From the NCBI RefSeq assembly GCF_905220365.1, contig NC_061143.1, positions 1,612,001 to 1,676,000 of the forward strand: 64,000 bases of DNA. Reading direction: 5' to 3'. Positions 41,458-51,650 of this stretch are shown here, one piece after another (position 1 is the first letter of the stretch; every line of letters starts with the position of its first letter). A program made the translations under genes and the position numbers. The notes under the pieces are model-generated. The model was not told the DNA's origin. It saw nothing but the letters and a program-made list of their open reading frames with translations, and did no database searches. The DNA is from Vanessa cardui. Taxonomy: Eukaryota > Arthropoda > Insecta > Lepidoptera > Nymphalidae.

Positions 41458-41674
41458 AACGACCGCCTCCTGGCTATTTCATCTCATATTAAATTGTTTA
41501 AATAATATATGAGACAAATATAAAAAAAAAAACCCGCTGAGTTTCTTTCGCCGGTTCTTCTCAGGTCAGGGTATTTTCTTTTCCGAACCGGTGGTAGTGT
41601 TTCAATTGACCATCAATAAGAAAGTGTAATGCTTCCATATTGAATAAAGTTATTTGAATTTGAATTTGAATTTG

Positions 41675-41920
41675 GTTCATTGTTTTCAAGACTGGTGACT
41701 ATATATGTCTTAAAATCAATTTATGGTTGGTGAGGACCATTTCGTAATCAAATTTTAAGCAAATAAAAAAGTTATTTTGCGTCGATTGAGGAAATATAGA
41801 TTTAAATTAGCATGAAATAATAATATTGATAAAAAGTAATCACTGGGTTTCTGATTTCCTGGTTGAAATAAAATTCCGAACGGTAGCTTTAAATTTAATT
41901 AATGATTTTATTTATTAAGT
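41675..41920. other. Spacer with a scrap of D-type 3' end
   Basis: 41840-41930 reads like an eroded LINE-D 3' end (CTGGGTTTCTG, CCGAACGGTAGCTTTAA). Confidence 0.3.
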
Positions 41921-42250
41921 GACTATCGACCCATCCCGGTTTCGCACGTATGGACGTAACTGTTTTTTTTTACATTTACCTTTTATTTATATTATGTATC
42001 AAAGGGATTAGGCAGCGTTTCGGATGTAAACTTGCAGCTTGATTTTTCCGACATGTTTAACAATTGTCGTTCTATTTCAATTTATTCGCACAATAATCTT
42101 AATAAATTATGTACTATAACCTTCCTTATGAATCTCTTTATCTATTTGTGAAAACCGCATGAAATTCCGTTCAGTAGTTGTGGAGTTTATCCCAAACATA
42201 CAAACAAACAGAAGCGATCGTTGGACTTTGTTTTATTATATATAGTGATG
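41921..42250 (-). mobile_element. HEL-G copy, near full length
   Basis: Reverse of the GCGAAACCGGGATGGG end at 41925, then TCAGTAGTTGTGGAGTTTAT and GGACTTTGTTTTATTATAT. Confidence 0.5.
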
Positions 42251-42254
42251 ATTC

Positions 42255-42905
42255 AAATTTATTTATTTATTTATTTATTTATTTATAAGGACAACTTACA
42301 AAACATACACCATTTATAAGTTTTAAAATAAAGGTAATTACATTTTTAGCTAAGTGTTGTTTCAATTAAAAGTTATCACGGCATGGAAAAGGACAATATT
42401 TTCTATTAACCTAATACAACTTTTTTTTTTTTTTCTACTTCTATTATACAAACAAAATACTACCAATAATGATACAATATAAAATGTAAATTACAAAAGA
42501 CAATAACAAATTACCAACTTATTACTAAACAATTAAAAAAATTAAAAATAAATGAAACGAAACTTTTTTTTTTTTTAGACAACAAAAATTTTCTAGCAAA
42601 CATAACAAACAAACAACTGTAATACAGAATATAAACGGCACAATATAAACGTGATCGATGTTGAAGAACTGGAATGTGATCTTTATTTTATTATTTTCAA
42701 CTTGCAATTATTAATTTATACTGGGCGATTTAAAACTAGCTATAACTTTGCTTTTAAATTTTGGCAGACTGTCTGAAAAAACGTCAATATCAATTTCTTG
42801 ATTTTTTATGAGTAGGTTATACTGTCTAGGTAGCCTACTCATGATAGAATTCTGTCCTAAGTTCGTTTTTGAGCGTGGAATCGAAAAAGGAACGTATTTA
42901 CTCGC
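42255..42905 (-). mobile_element. LINE 3' end with TAAA-repeat tail (clade undetermined)
   Basis: The tail TTTATTTATTTATTTATTTA is at 42257-42287. The minus frame 42900-42711 reads IPRSKTNLGQNSIMSRLPRQ, then YNLLI, DIDVFSDSLPKFKSKVIAS and a stop after SIN. This is the usual C-terminal end of an insect LINE RT, distinct from LINE-D and LINE-T. A poly-A/T-rich 3' untranslated region lies between. Confidence 0.6.
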
Positions 42906-43429
42906 ACGAGGAAATGGTTGTAAAAGCCTACTCGAATAAATGAATTACTTTTTTCTAGAATTTATTGTAAACCGTGGAACCTTACGATTATATATTGAAT
43001 ATTAAATATTCCACAAGACATCGAGGGAAGAGTCTGAAAGCATTCGTAATTAGAAATCGACTCGCTACCACCTGCTACGTTTTTATTATTAACGGCGCAT
43101 CGACGTGAAAAATTCATTTTGACATATTGGAATTATCGAAGATTTTCTTTTCCAATTTGCGTGACACGAACACGTTTGTATTTGTTGTGAGATTAGTTTA
43201 TATCCGTGGCTTCGTCTGCCTTTGAGGCGGAAGGACTGGGAAGGTTATGTCAATCTTCAACTCCTATTCTGTACAGTGCTTCAATTCACATTCCATACAT
43301 GCCAATAAAAACATTGTCAGAAAAGGTCCGCTGATTTTTTCAAGGTTTTTTTTCCGAACCGATGCGTTGGTAGGGTTTAATTTGACTATCAAAAGGTAAG
43401 TGTATTGCACCACCATCGTTATATATTAT
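42906..43429. other. Spacer; D1-like scrap at 43315-43410
   Basis: TTCCGAACCGATGCGTTGGT, AGGGTTTAATTTGACTATCA resembles the D1 3' region. No gene seen. Confidence 0.35.
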
Positions 43430-43545
43430 AAACAAACTCACTTACTTGTCACTGACTTGTCTGTCCCTATGTATGCTTAGATCTTTAAAATTATACAATG
43501 GATTTTGAAGCGTTTTTTTTTAATCTAATTATACAGTATGCATAA
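43430..43545 (+). mobile_element. HEL-G-like copy, 5' part
   Basis: CTGTCCCTATGTATGCTTAG, ATCTTTAAAATTATACAATG, GATTTTGAAGCG. Confidence 0.45.
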
Positions 43546-43547
43546 TA

Positions 43548-43850
43548 TTTTTTTTATGGTATAGGTTAGCGGACGAGCATATGGGCCACCCGATGGTAAG
43601 TGGTCACCACTACCCATAGACAATGACGCTGTAAGAAATATTAACTATTACTTACATCGTCAATGTGCCACCAACCTTGGGAACTAAGATGTTACGTCCC
43701 TTGTGCCTGTAGTTACACTGGCTCACTCATTCTTCAAACCGGAAAACAACAATACTGAGTACTGTTATTTGGCGGTAGAATAATTGATGAGCGGGTGGTA
43801 CCTACCCAGACAAGCCCGTCTGGGTAGGCACAAAGCCCTACCATCAAGAA
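43548..43850 (-). mobile_element. SINE-B copy with a local inverted duplication
   Basis: Full length. At 43801-43828 CCTACCCAGAC is followed by AAGCCC and its own complement GTCTGGGTAGG, where other copies read CTACCCAGACGGGCTTGCAC. Confidence 0.85.
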
Positions 43851-43947
43851 ATAATATAGGAGAGAATTACTAAAAAATCAAGGAATTTGAGTTTTCAGTG
43901 CTACTGTCTACGTGTCATGCAACTTTATGATGGTTGAGGAGACGGTA

Positions 43948-44152
43948 TTAATTTAAATAATTGTATTAAACTAACATAATTGTATTTTTTAAATGTTAAA
44001 AAAGAGTATCTACTGAGTTTCTTGCCGGTTCTTCTCAGTAGAATCTACTTTCCGAACCGGTGGTAGCTTCACTTAATTGTAAAAAGACTATTCAAAAGTG
44101 CTCGTAAAAGCCTACTTGAATAAAGTTCATTTTGATTTGATTTGATTTGACG
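43948..44152 (+). mobile_element. LINE-D2 3' untranslated end
   Basis: Same segment as 30290-30478, tail TTTGATTTGATTTGATTTG. Confidence 0.8.
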
Positions 44153-44417
44153 TAAACGTAAAAAATAATCAGTTCATTACGCTATACAATATTCATTACA
44201 ATTCACTCGCGCCATCTAGACTAACATTAAATTATACAACAGAGTGATCTTTAAGCCATTTTCTGGCTTCCATTAAAACAGTCTTCACTGTCGGTTTTTT
44301 CCAATTCAATACGACTTCGTAACCTCCAAGACAAAATATACAGATTGTTATTACCTGAATAATTTATTACGTTCGATGACGTTATTATCAGAACTTTGTA
44401 AGTAAAATTAAAGTAGA

Positions 44418-44660
44418 TATAAATAAATAAATAAATATGAGACAACATCTCATACATTACTCTGATCCCAATGTAAGTAGCCAAAGCACTTGCGTTATGG
44501 GAAATCAGAAGTAACGACGGCATCACAAACACTCCGACCCAAGACAACATAGAAAATTAATTATAATCTACATCGACTCGGCCGGGAATCGAACCCGGGA
44601 CTTCGGAGTGGGGTACCCATGAAAACCGGTGTACACGCCACTCGACCACGGAGGTCGTCA
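44418..44660 (-). mobile_element. SINE-C copy, full length
   Basis: TAAATAAATAAATAAATATG tail at the left, B-box GGGTTCGATTCCC, head to TGACGACCTCCGTGGTCGAG. The best-preserved copy. Confidence 0.85.
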
Positions 44661-44764
44661 AATAAGATATAAGTAAGATATAAGTACCTAGTAATAATGC
44701 TTCATTATAAATAAACACCGTAGCACTTAAGAAGAAAAAGAAAAGAGAAAAGAGCTTACACATT

Positions 44765-44876
44765 TTTTAAAGGTCGGCAATATACAAGGCTCCGGTGTTG
44801 TAGATGTCCATGAGTGGTGATAGTCACTTTCCGTCAAGTGAGATTCTGATCGCTTTCCACGAATTCCATAAAAAAG
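44765..44876 (+). mobile_element. LINE-T 3' fragment
   Basis: AAAGGTCGGCAATATACAAG, GTTGTAGATGTCCATGAG, TCCATAAAAAA. Old. Confidence 0.65.
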
Positions 44877-45076
44877 TCAAGTCGTAATGATTTATATATT
44901 TTTATGGAATTTGTTATCGTCATCATGATCAGCCTGTATTATGCTGCTGCTGTACTTACGTGCGTAAGTTGATCGGTAGAAAATTATATATTACCTTTAT
45001 GTATATATACCATTAGACGGCCCATATACACATCAGCCTACTTGTATCATAAAAAAATACTCGTGTAACTAATTAG

Positions 45077-45255
45077 CAACAACAATAACAGTCAATTTCG
45101 CACTACTGGGCTAAGGCCTCCTTTCCCCTCTGAGGAGAAAGTTTGGAACATATTCCAAGGTTGGTGGAATACACATGTGACAGAATTTCTATGAAATTGG
45201 ACATATGCAGGTTTCCTTACGATGTTTTCCTTCACCGCGAACACGAGATGAATTT
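45077..45255 (-). mobile_element. SINE-A copy 19, headless
   Basis: GTT tail, body to ATTCATCTCGTG in reverse; ~22 bp missing at CAGCGTGGTGG. Confidence 0.8.
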
Positions 45256-45778
45256 TAAAGTCAAAGACTACTAATAGGCATTTAAACAATATTATTGCGG
45301 TATCAATTAAGATTTTTATATTAATTTACATTTAAAGTTTTATTAATAGTTTTCGTAGATACTTATTCTACCTAGCGAAACCAGTACAGGTAACTAGTTA
45401 TAATTACAACCCGTTACTTGAAAGTACAAGATCCGAGGAATAACGTCAGCGAGATTGCATTGATTGATTGAACGAATGATTCGCAAATAAGATAATCAAT
45501 CACTTTCATTCAGTGTCGTAAATCTGTTGCGTAGCTTGATATACGATTATAACTGCGTGTTTAAATGCATCATGATAATTTATTAACTTATGTCTAGTTA
45601 TAAGTTGGGTTTTGGAGTCCAGGGTTCAAAGCCAATTCAGTTAATGATAAGATTTTTGGATTTTTTATCAAGAATTTATCCAGTGTTCGTATTGGTTTGC
45701 TGATCCATCGGATTCTAAGAGTTAACACAAAGCATACTTGTATTGTACACACATACACATACTATAATATTAGTAGTC
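45256..45778. other. No gene seen
   Basis: AT-rich spacer. Confidence 0.4.
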
Positions 45779-46080
45779 GAGTCGAGATGGCCCAGTGGTT
45801 AGAATGCGAGCATCTTAACCGATGATCGCGGGTTCAAAACCAGGCAAGCACCGCTGATTCATGTGCTTAATTTGTCTTTATAATTCATCTCGTGCTCAAC
45901 GGTAAAGGAAAACATCGTGAGGAAACCTTCATGTAACAAATTTCGTAGAAATTCTGCCACATGTGTATTCCACCAAACCGCATTGGAACAGCGTGGTGGA
46001 ACATGTTCCAAGCCTTCTCCTCGAAGGGAGAGGAGGCTTTTAGCCCAGCAGTGAGAATTTACGGGCTGTTGTTGTTGTTA
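45779..46080 (+). mobile_element. SINE-A copy 20, full length
   Basis: Complete from GAGTCGAGATGGCCCAGTGG to the GTT tail, few changes. Confidence 0.88.
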
Positions 46081-46082
46081 TC

Positions 46083-46350
46083 ATACCAAATTTCATCAAA
46101 TTCCGTTCGTTGATTTGGTAGTGAAAGAGTGACATACAAACAGACTGACAGATTTACTTTTAAATTTATGATATTAGTATCGACTAGCTGGATTTACCCG
46201 TGCGAAATATATAACACAATAGCCATAGTACAAAAACCGACAACCCACGTTTTACCTTCTTGAGGAGTTAAAAGAAGTGTTTTTCCTAAGAATTCAAACT
46301 ATCTACAAACTAAATTTAATCAAAATCGGTTCAGCGGTTAAAATTTAAAG
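46083..46350 (-). mobile_element. HEL-E piece followed by HEL-G-like piece
   Basis: 46083-46188 is the 5' half of HEL-E in reverse. From 46189 CTAGCTGGATTTACCCGTGC begins another Helitron-like end with TTTAATCAAAATCGGTTCAG. Confidence 0.45.
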
Positions 46351-46737
46351 GAAAAAGGTAAGTTTAAGGCAAATCCGCAGACGATTATTATGGTATTTTA
46401 ATAAAATTGTTTTCATACAAAATAGTTAACGCTAATTGTCTTGTTTGAAACGCTTAATTGGTTTAATTCTTCTCTACAAGCTTACGATTATCAAAGAAAT
46501 ACCTAAAGTAAATCTCCAGAAGTCTGATCCCTTATTTTTGTTTTCTTTACATATTATAACATGAGTTCTATTTACCATTCAAAATGAAAAACGTTATTAA
46601 AATATAATATAAGAAAGTTGAGTTTCGTGCAAAAATGCAATTATTTGAAACTTGGGACAACAAAATCTAAATTATAAAGTTAAGCAATTCAAATAAATAT
46701 TTAAATAAAATTAAATACGATTAATTCATATGCGAGT
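46351..46737. other. No gene seen
   Basis: AT-rich spacer. Confidence 0.4.
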
Positions 46738-46882
46738 AACTACTGAGTTTCTTGCCGGTTCTTCTCGGTAGAATTTACTTTGCGAACCGGTGGTAGCTTC
46801 ACTTAATTGTTAATTGATGATTCAAAAGTGCTTGTAAAAGCCCACTTGAATAAAGATGATTTTGATTTTGATGATTTTGAGC
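46738..46882 (+). mobile_element. LINE-D2 3' scrap
   Basis: GTAACTACTGAGTTTCTTGC to the tail GATTTTGATTTTGATG. Confidence 0.75.
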
Positions 46883-47287
46883 AATTAATTTCCCATTTTA
46901 CTCATTAAATAGCTAACTAGCATCCTTTATATATAACTTGTTACAATTTCAAGTAACAAAAGCCTATATGGTACATAGCGACATTTTATTTTTTATAGTT
47001 ATTGATAGAACAAAGTCAAATAACGAAAGTATATATTTACATAATATAAAAACTAATAATTGGAGATCAGTATTTATTTTTACAATTCTAAAAACCAATG
47101 TATGTTTAAGCTGCGAGTACGCTATAAATTAACGGGACGGAACAGTTGCTAGTGAGTTACGAAAGTTAATACTATTGATTATTCGATTCCCATTGAAAGC
47201 ACGCTTAGCTTACGGAAATATCGCTTAACTTTTTTGTTACTTAGAAGAGATTTATTTTATTATATAATATGTATAATATATACTTTT
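46883..47287. other. No gene seen
   Basis: AT-rich; short lysine/isoleucine-rich frame at 46938 looks random. Confidence 0.4.
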
Positions 47288-47330
47288 AACCGAATTCAAA
47301 AAGGAGGATGTTATCAACTAATAATAATAA
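47288..47330. repeat. MITE-M left end
   Basis: AACCGAATTCAAAAAGGAGG, ATGTTATCAA. Its matching right end is at 49090-49135, so a MITE-M copy may have been split by the LINE fragments between. Confidence 0.45.
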
Positions 47331-47340
47331 TAAGTATCTT

Positions 47341-48041
47341 GGCTACGGTTCGGTAACCCATTTGGTGAAACCGAAGGTTTTGTCTGTGCGATTATGGACG
47401 AAGTTATCATGACGAACAATTACCGGAAGTATATTGTGAGGGATAGCACGGTGGACATATGTCGGGCGTGACACACTCCGGGCGAATCCCTTAGACATAT
47501 TATTTCCGGTTGTTCTCGTCTTGCTAACGGAGAGTATTTGCACAGACATAATCAAGTGGCCAAGATTATCCATCAACAACTTGCACTTCGATACGGTCTT
47601 GTGGTGTCAGAGGTACCATATTACAAGTATGTGCCCGACCCAGTTCTCGAGAATGGTCATATCACACTGTACTGGGACCGATCTATAATCAATGACAGGA
47701 CTGTTGTCGCCAACAAGCCTGATATAGTGGTGATAGATCGGTCAGAGCGCCGCACGATAATTGTTGACATCACCGTCCCTCATGACGAGAATATCGTGAA
47801 AGCTGAGAAGGATAAACAAATAAAATATCTTGACTTAGCTCACGAGGTTGTCGACATGTGGGATGTGGATACAGCAGTTATTGTGCAGATAGTTGTTTCA
47901 GCGAATGGCCTATTGGCCAAGAGCCTCGACAAACATCTTAAGAGGCTCTCGTTAGGCAGCTGGGTCAAGGGCCTGATGCAGAAGGCAGTACTCCTCGGCA
48001 CGGCGCGTATTGTGAGGAAGTTCCTCTCTTTGGAGCCCTAA
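47341..48041 (+). pseudogene. C-terminus of a LINE with restriction-like endonuclease (R2/R4-type)
   Basis: One frame runs from LRFGNPFGETEGF to KFLSLEP and stop at 48041. It is interrupted only by TGA at 47472. Upstream of the endonuclease is a zinc knuckle CRA-x-HTPGESLRHIISGC: the spacing C-x2-C-x8-H-x4-C fits the CCHC motif of R2-like elements if the TGA replaces the second Cys. Then follows KPD (x12) D in NKPDIVVIDRSERRTIIVD, the catalytic core of the restriction-like endonuclease. 5'-truncated, with RT outside the remaining part. Confidence 0.75.
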
Positions 48042-48181
48042 CCACCGGTGACTTAGACCCTGTTCACGCCACTGGTTAGCCTCTGTATTTTATATTTTTA
48101 AATATATTTTATACATATGTTTATATTTTAAATTTTAAAAATGTAATATTATATGAGTAAAAATAATAAATAAAAAAAAAT

Positions 48182-48412
48182 AAGATTACAAAATACTTAG
48201 AACTGGCTACTGAGATCAAAAGCCAATGGCAAATAGATAACATAAAAATCTTGCCCATTGTAATATCTACAACGGGCGTTGTCCCGAAAAATCTCTCGAA
48301 TAACCTAAATGCCCTGCAAATGCCCTCATCCACCATCAGACTCATTCAGAAGGCAGTTATTATCAACACTTGCCGTCTCACTCGTAAGTTCTTAGCATTA
48401 TCAAATCCTTAA
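48182..48412 (+). pseudogene. Second, different restriction-like-endonuclease LINE C-terminus
   Basis: Open to a TAA at 48410: KYLELATEIKSQWQID, ILPIVISTTGVVPKNL, RLIQKAVIINTCRLTRKFLA. It is collinear with the end of the preceding fragment (KYLDLAHEVVDMWDVD...LMQKAVLLGTARIVRKFLS) but clearly diverged, so it comes from another lineage. The catalytic PD..D part is absent. Confidence 0.65.
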
Positions 48413-48499
48413 TTCAAAAGCCGATACACTTAGCTTAGGCTCATGTATCAGTTTCACTTCCCCTCTAAAAGGGAGAAAAATCAGAAGAGGTCTATCTAT

Positions 48500-48789
48500 C
48501 TTGGTGGTAGGGCTTTGTGCAAGCCCGTCTGGGTAGGTACCACCCACTCATCAGTTATTCTACCGCCAAATAACAGTACTCAGTATTGTTGCGTTCCGGT
48601 TAGAAGGGTGAGTGAGCCAGTGTAACTGCAGGCACAAGGGACATAACAACTTAGTTCCCAAGGTTGATGGCACATTGACGATGTAAGAAATAGTTAATAT
48701 TTCTTACAGCGTCATTGTCTATGGGTGAAGGTGACCACTTACCATCAGGTGGCCCATCTGCTCGTCCACCAACCTATACCATAAAAAAA
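48500..48789 (+). mobile_element. SINE-B copy, full length
   Basis: TTGGTGGTAGGGCTTTGTGC to ACCAACCTATACCATAAAAA. Confidence 0.87.
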
Positions 48790-48799
48790 CAGAGAAATA

Positions 48800-49045
48800 T
48801 AAATAATAATAATAAAAGCCTTTATTGTCTGACCAAAATACTTATAAATAACTTATAACACTATGATAACTAATAACATGGTTACAATAAATATAATTGA
48901 TTTAAGTGATACGTTAAATTCTACAGCAACCAGTTTTTCCACTCGTGTCTGTTACGAGCAAGTCTTCTCCAACCTTTTGGTAGGTCATCCTCCCATCTTT
49001 TGGTTTGACGCCCCTTTTGTCTTTTCCCATTCCTAGGATATCATT
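48800..49045 (-). mobile_element. LINE 3' end with ATT-repeat tail (clade undetermined)
   Basis: Tail TAATAATAATAAAAG at 48803. The minus frame reads KGRQTKRWEDDLPKGWRRLA, RNRHEWKNWLL and stop, the RGRQxxRWxDD...RDRxxW ending frequent in insect LINEs. Confidence 0.5.
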
Positions 49046-49089
49046 ACATTACGTCTTATCTATTAGTAACTACTTAATTTTTAATGCAT

Positions 49090-49135
49090 ATTTATTTGTT
49101 TTGAAATAGTGTTTTAATTGAAGTTTTTTCTTTTT
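49090..49135. repeat. MITE-M right end
   Basis: TTTGTTTTGAAATAGTGTTT, TAATTGAAGTTTTTTC; compare 7318-7350. Confidence 0.45.
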
Positions 49136-49210
49136 GTTAATATTTTTACTTTATCAATTTTAGAATATCATTGAATTGAGGGAATATATCTATCTACAGA
49201 GCAGACCGAA

Positions 49211-49276
49211 GAGTCGAGATGGCTTAGTAGTTAAAAAGCTAGCGTCTTAACCGATGATTGTGGGTACCAATGAATT
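49211..49276 (+). mobile_element. SINE-A head fragment
   Basis: GAGTCGAGATGGCTTAGTAG, TCTTAACCGATGATTGTGGG. Confidence 0.7.
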
Positions 49277-49288
49277 TTCACGATTCAA

Positions 49289-49990
49289 TTGAATACATAT
49301 TATAAGCAGAACTTATTGCGGGCAGTTGGTATACCTTCCGACTCGTATAAAAACGACCGCTCGATCATTTCGATTCGACCCCACCGACTTCGTTCTGAGC
49401 CGAGGTGCGATCTCATAGGAGACACCCTCAGGACGTCGAAATTAAATTCGAGCCCCGCGCTCAACCTCAGGACAGGGGACATTAGTTCTCGCCCGAAAGA
49501 CCGGTATAAAAAACAATTCGATCATCACTTTCTCATCAGTCGTCGGTCGGTAAGAGTGTCGGTACTTTCACTACTTAGCAGTAAGATCGTTTATTTATAA
49601 TTGTGGTTTTGTGTTTATTTATGTGTTTGTTATGTATGCGACCATCCTATGGAGGTACATTAGGACATCGCGTTCGCCGAGACCACCGATGATGGCCCGG
49701 TACCAGCAACCTAACATCACGCCGCCCAACAACGGACCACACCGATCTTTCTTATAATTTCTGTGTCTCTTAGAATTAAGAAAAGTATTAACACAAATAA
49801 TATTATAATATAAATAATATAATAATTAGTTCTCAGAGCATTCTGTGTTACAACCTCAACATATGAAGTAGTCTTATTAAATTAAGTTAGTATTAATAAA
49901 TAAGTTGTGATTTAAAATAAATTCACTTTTAAGTACATTCGGTTTTTTTTTTAAGTCCTTCGGCTGCGAACGACGTAATTTGTTCGTGGT
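49289..49990 (+). other. Possible solo LTR or promoter-bearing element
   Basis: A non-AT-rich block with two TATA-like sites (GTATAAAAACG at 49347, GTATAAAAAAC at 49503). TCAGTCGTCGGTCG lies about 32 bp after the second, the spacing of an initiator. AATAAA with T-run follows at ~49917. The arrangement TATA-initiator-polyA suits an LTR, but no inverted TG/CA ends or primer site were fixed. The long frame across 49289-49600 has no recognisable domain. Confidence 0.3.
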
Positions 49991-50141
49991 ATCTGATGTT
50001 TGTGATTGCTCAAAATTTCATTAGAATTTGAATTATTGTTAAAAATTAATATTATTTTTAAATAAATTAGCTATAGGTTGTTTCAATTGTTATTTTTTAA
50101 TTATTTTTCCTTCTGATTGCTAAAAATATAATAATTTATGT

Positions 50142-50245
50142 CATGTTCGGTGAAGAACATCATGAGGAAACCTGTTTCTAATATCAACGAAAATCTACCT
50201 GGGTATCCTACCCGTATTGGGGCAGCGTGGTGAAATATTCGCGGT
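50142..50245 (+). mobile_element. SINE-A middle part, diverged
   Basis: GGTGAAGAACATCATGAGGA, AACCTGTTTCTAATATCAAC, GGGGCAGCGTGGTGAAATAT. Confidence 0.6.
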
Positions 50246-50618
50246 AGCAGATTTCATTATTGTAGCATCAACTCGATATTATTATATATATAAATAAAAT
50301 ACATTTTATTGGTATTTTTCAATCAGGTCATATAAATTGCGATTCAACGGGGAAATGTTGCATTCTCGCTGATATTCCGCGGTCGTGGATTGCGAAGTAA
50401 TCACTTTTTAATATTTATATAATTTGGTAATATTACATGGACTAGGTAATCTCGATAGATATTGTAGTGTATTTTATTGATTTATTATTATTATTAATAC
50501 TTTATCATATTTTATTTTAAACTACGCAACTGATTTTAATGTGGTCTTCATCAATAAACATAATGCTTCCTGTAGACTATTTATATATATTATGACGTAT
50601 AACTATTAACTCGTAATT
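50246..50618. other. Unassigned, with AIQRGN-type scrap
   Basis: 50335-50395 (TTGCGATTCAACGGGGAAAT, CCGCGGTCGTGGATTGCG) matches the retroelement end at 26920-26970. Confidence 0.35.
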
Positions 50619-50629
50619 GGTAATTCAGA

Positions 50630-50928
50630 GTCGAGATGGCCCAGTGGTTAGAACGCGTGCATCTTAACCGATAATTGCGGGGTCAAACCCAGGCAAGCAC
50701 CGCTGATTCATGTGCTTAATTTGTCTTTATAATTCATCTCGTGCTCAGCGGTGAAGGAAAACATCGTGAGGAAACCTGCATGTGACAAATTTCATAGAAA
50801 TTCTGCCACATGTGTATTCCACCAACCCGCATTGGAACAGCGTGGAATATGTTCTGAACCTTCTCCTCAAAGGGAGAGGAGGCCTTTAGCCCAGCAGTGG
50901 AAATTTACAGGCTGTTGTTGTTGTTGTA
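50630..50928 (+). mobile_element. SINE-A copy 23, full length with target duplication
   Basis: GGTAATTCAGA flanks it at 50619-50629 and 50929-50939. Intact A-box; B-box GGGGTCAAACCC has one change. Confidence 0.9.
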
Positions 50929-51057
50929 GGTAATTCAGAAATTGAAAAAGTTGGTCTAAAAGAAACATTTTAAATTACTTATTATAGACAGATAAGCCCA
51001 TACTTACTAGGCTACCTAGGCTTACCCAGGCTTACCTAGCCCATATCAGACAGTAAT

Positions 51058-51650
51058 AGTATTAATACTGATCCTACTTCATTACATAGTATGAATAAAA
51101 CCGCTTATCGCTGTCTGTTTCTATATACGCTTAGATCTTTAAAATTACGCAACGGATTATAAGGCGGTTTTTTTAAATAGATAGAGTGATTCAAGAGGAA
51201 GGTTTTTGTATATAATACATGGACAATTTACTAAAGAAACACTGATTATTGACGTGACAACGTCTTATAAATTGGTTTGCCAGACACTTCAAGAAATTGC
51301 GTTACGCTCCGCTCACGTTATGCGCTCACAATGAGAGCGGTGAGAGGCACGCGTCCGTTCCACTCGGGCATGATTAGCCCGCCTAAGAGCGAGAGAGACA
51401 GACATAAAAAGTCGTTGTTTTTGAATTTAATTAAATAAATGTTTTAAATTGTTACTATTATTTCATCCTTCTTCCTACTATACGAATGAATATTCACATT
51501 AAAATTATTTTACCACTCAAAGTCGTTGTCACGTAAAACTTTCGCCCGTATACCGACTTTACAGGCAACAGGTAAATTTTTTTTTAGAAGTTCCTTTTGT
51601 AATGTCATATCATTGCACTCGTGTGAAGCCGAGGCGGGTTGCTAGTATAT
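51058..51650 (+). mobile_element. HEL-G-like copy with extra internal sequence
   Basis: Start CGCTTATCGCTGTCTGTTTC, ACGCAACGGATTATAAGGCG; end GTGTGAAGCCGAGGCGGGTT, GCTAGTA at ~51645. Between them ~51250-51420 is a GC-richer foreign block (GTTACGCTCCGCTCACGTTA, GGGCATGATTAGCCCGCC), probably another element. Confidence 0.45.

Larger units (their letters stand above)
38771..41674 (+). mobile_element. LINE-D1, long 5'-truncated non-LTR retrotransposon
   Basis: Starts within an apurinic-type endonuclease domain (GHQIASLFSRNKAIRGG) and runs through RT to a 3' region (TTTCGCCGGTTCTTC, CCGAACCGGTGGTAGTG) with a TTTGAATTTGAATTTG tail. The endonuclease-RT order and the RT text suggest the Jockey/CR1 group; the clade is not certain. 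Three frameshifts at about 39185, 39545 and 40005 separate four frames, so this copy is dead. Confidence 0.88.

Noticed and set aside
49289..49600. 103-codon protein
   Set aside because: No recognisable motif; compositional block with TATA-like sites explains it better as regulatory or LTR-like DNA.
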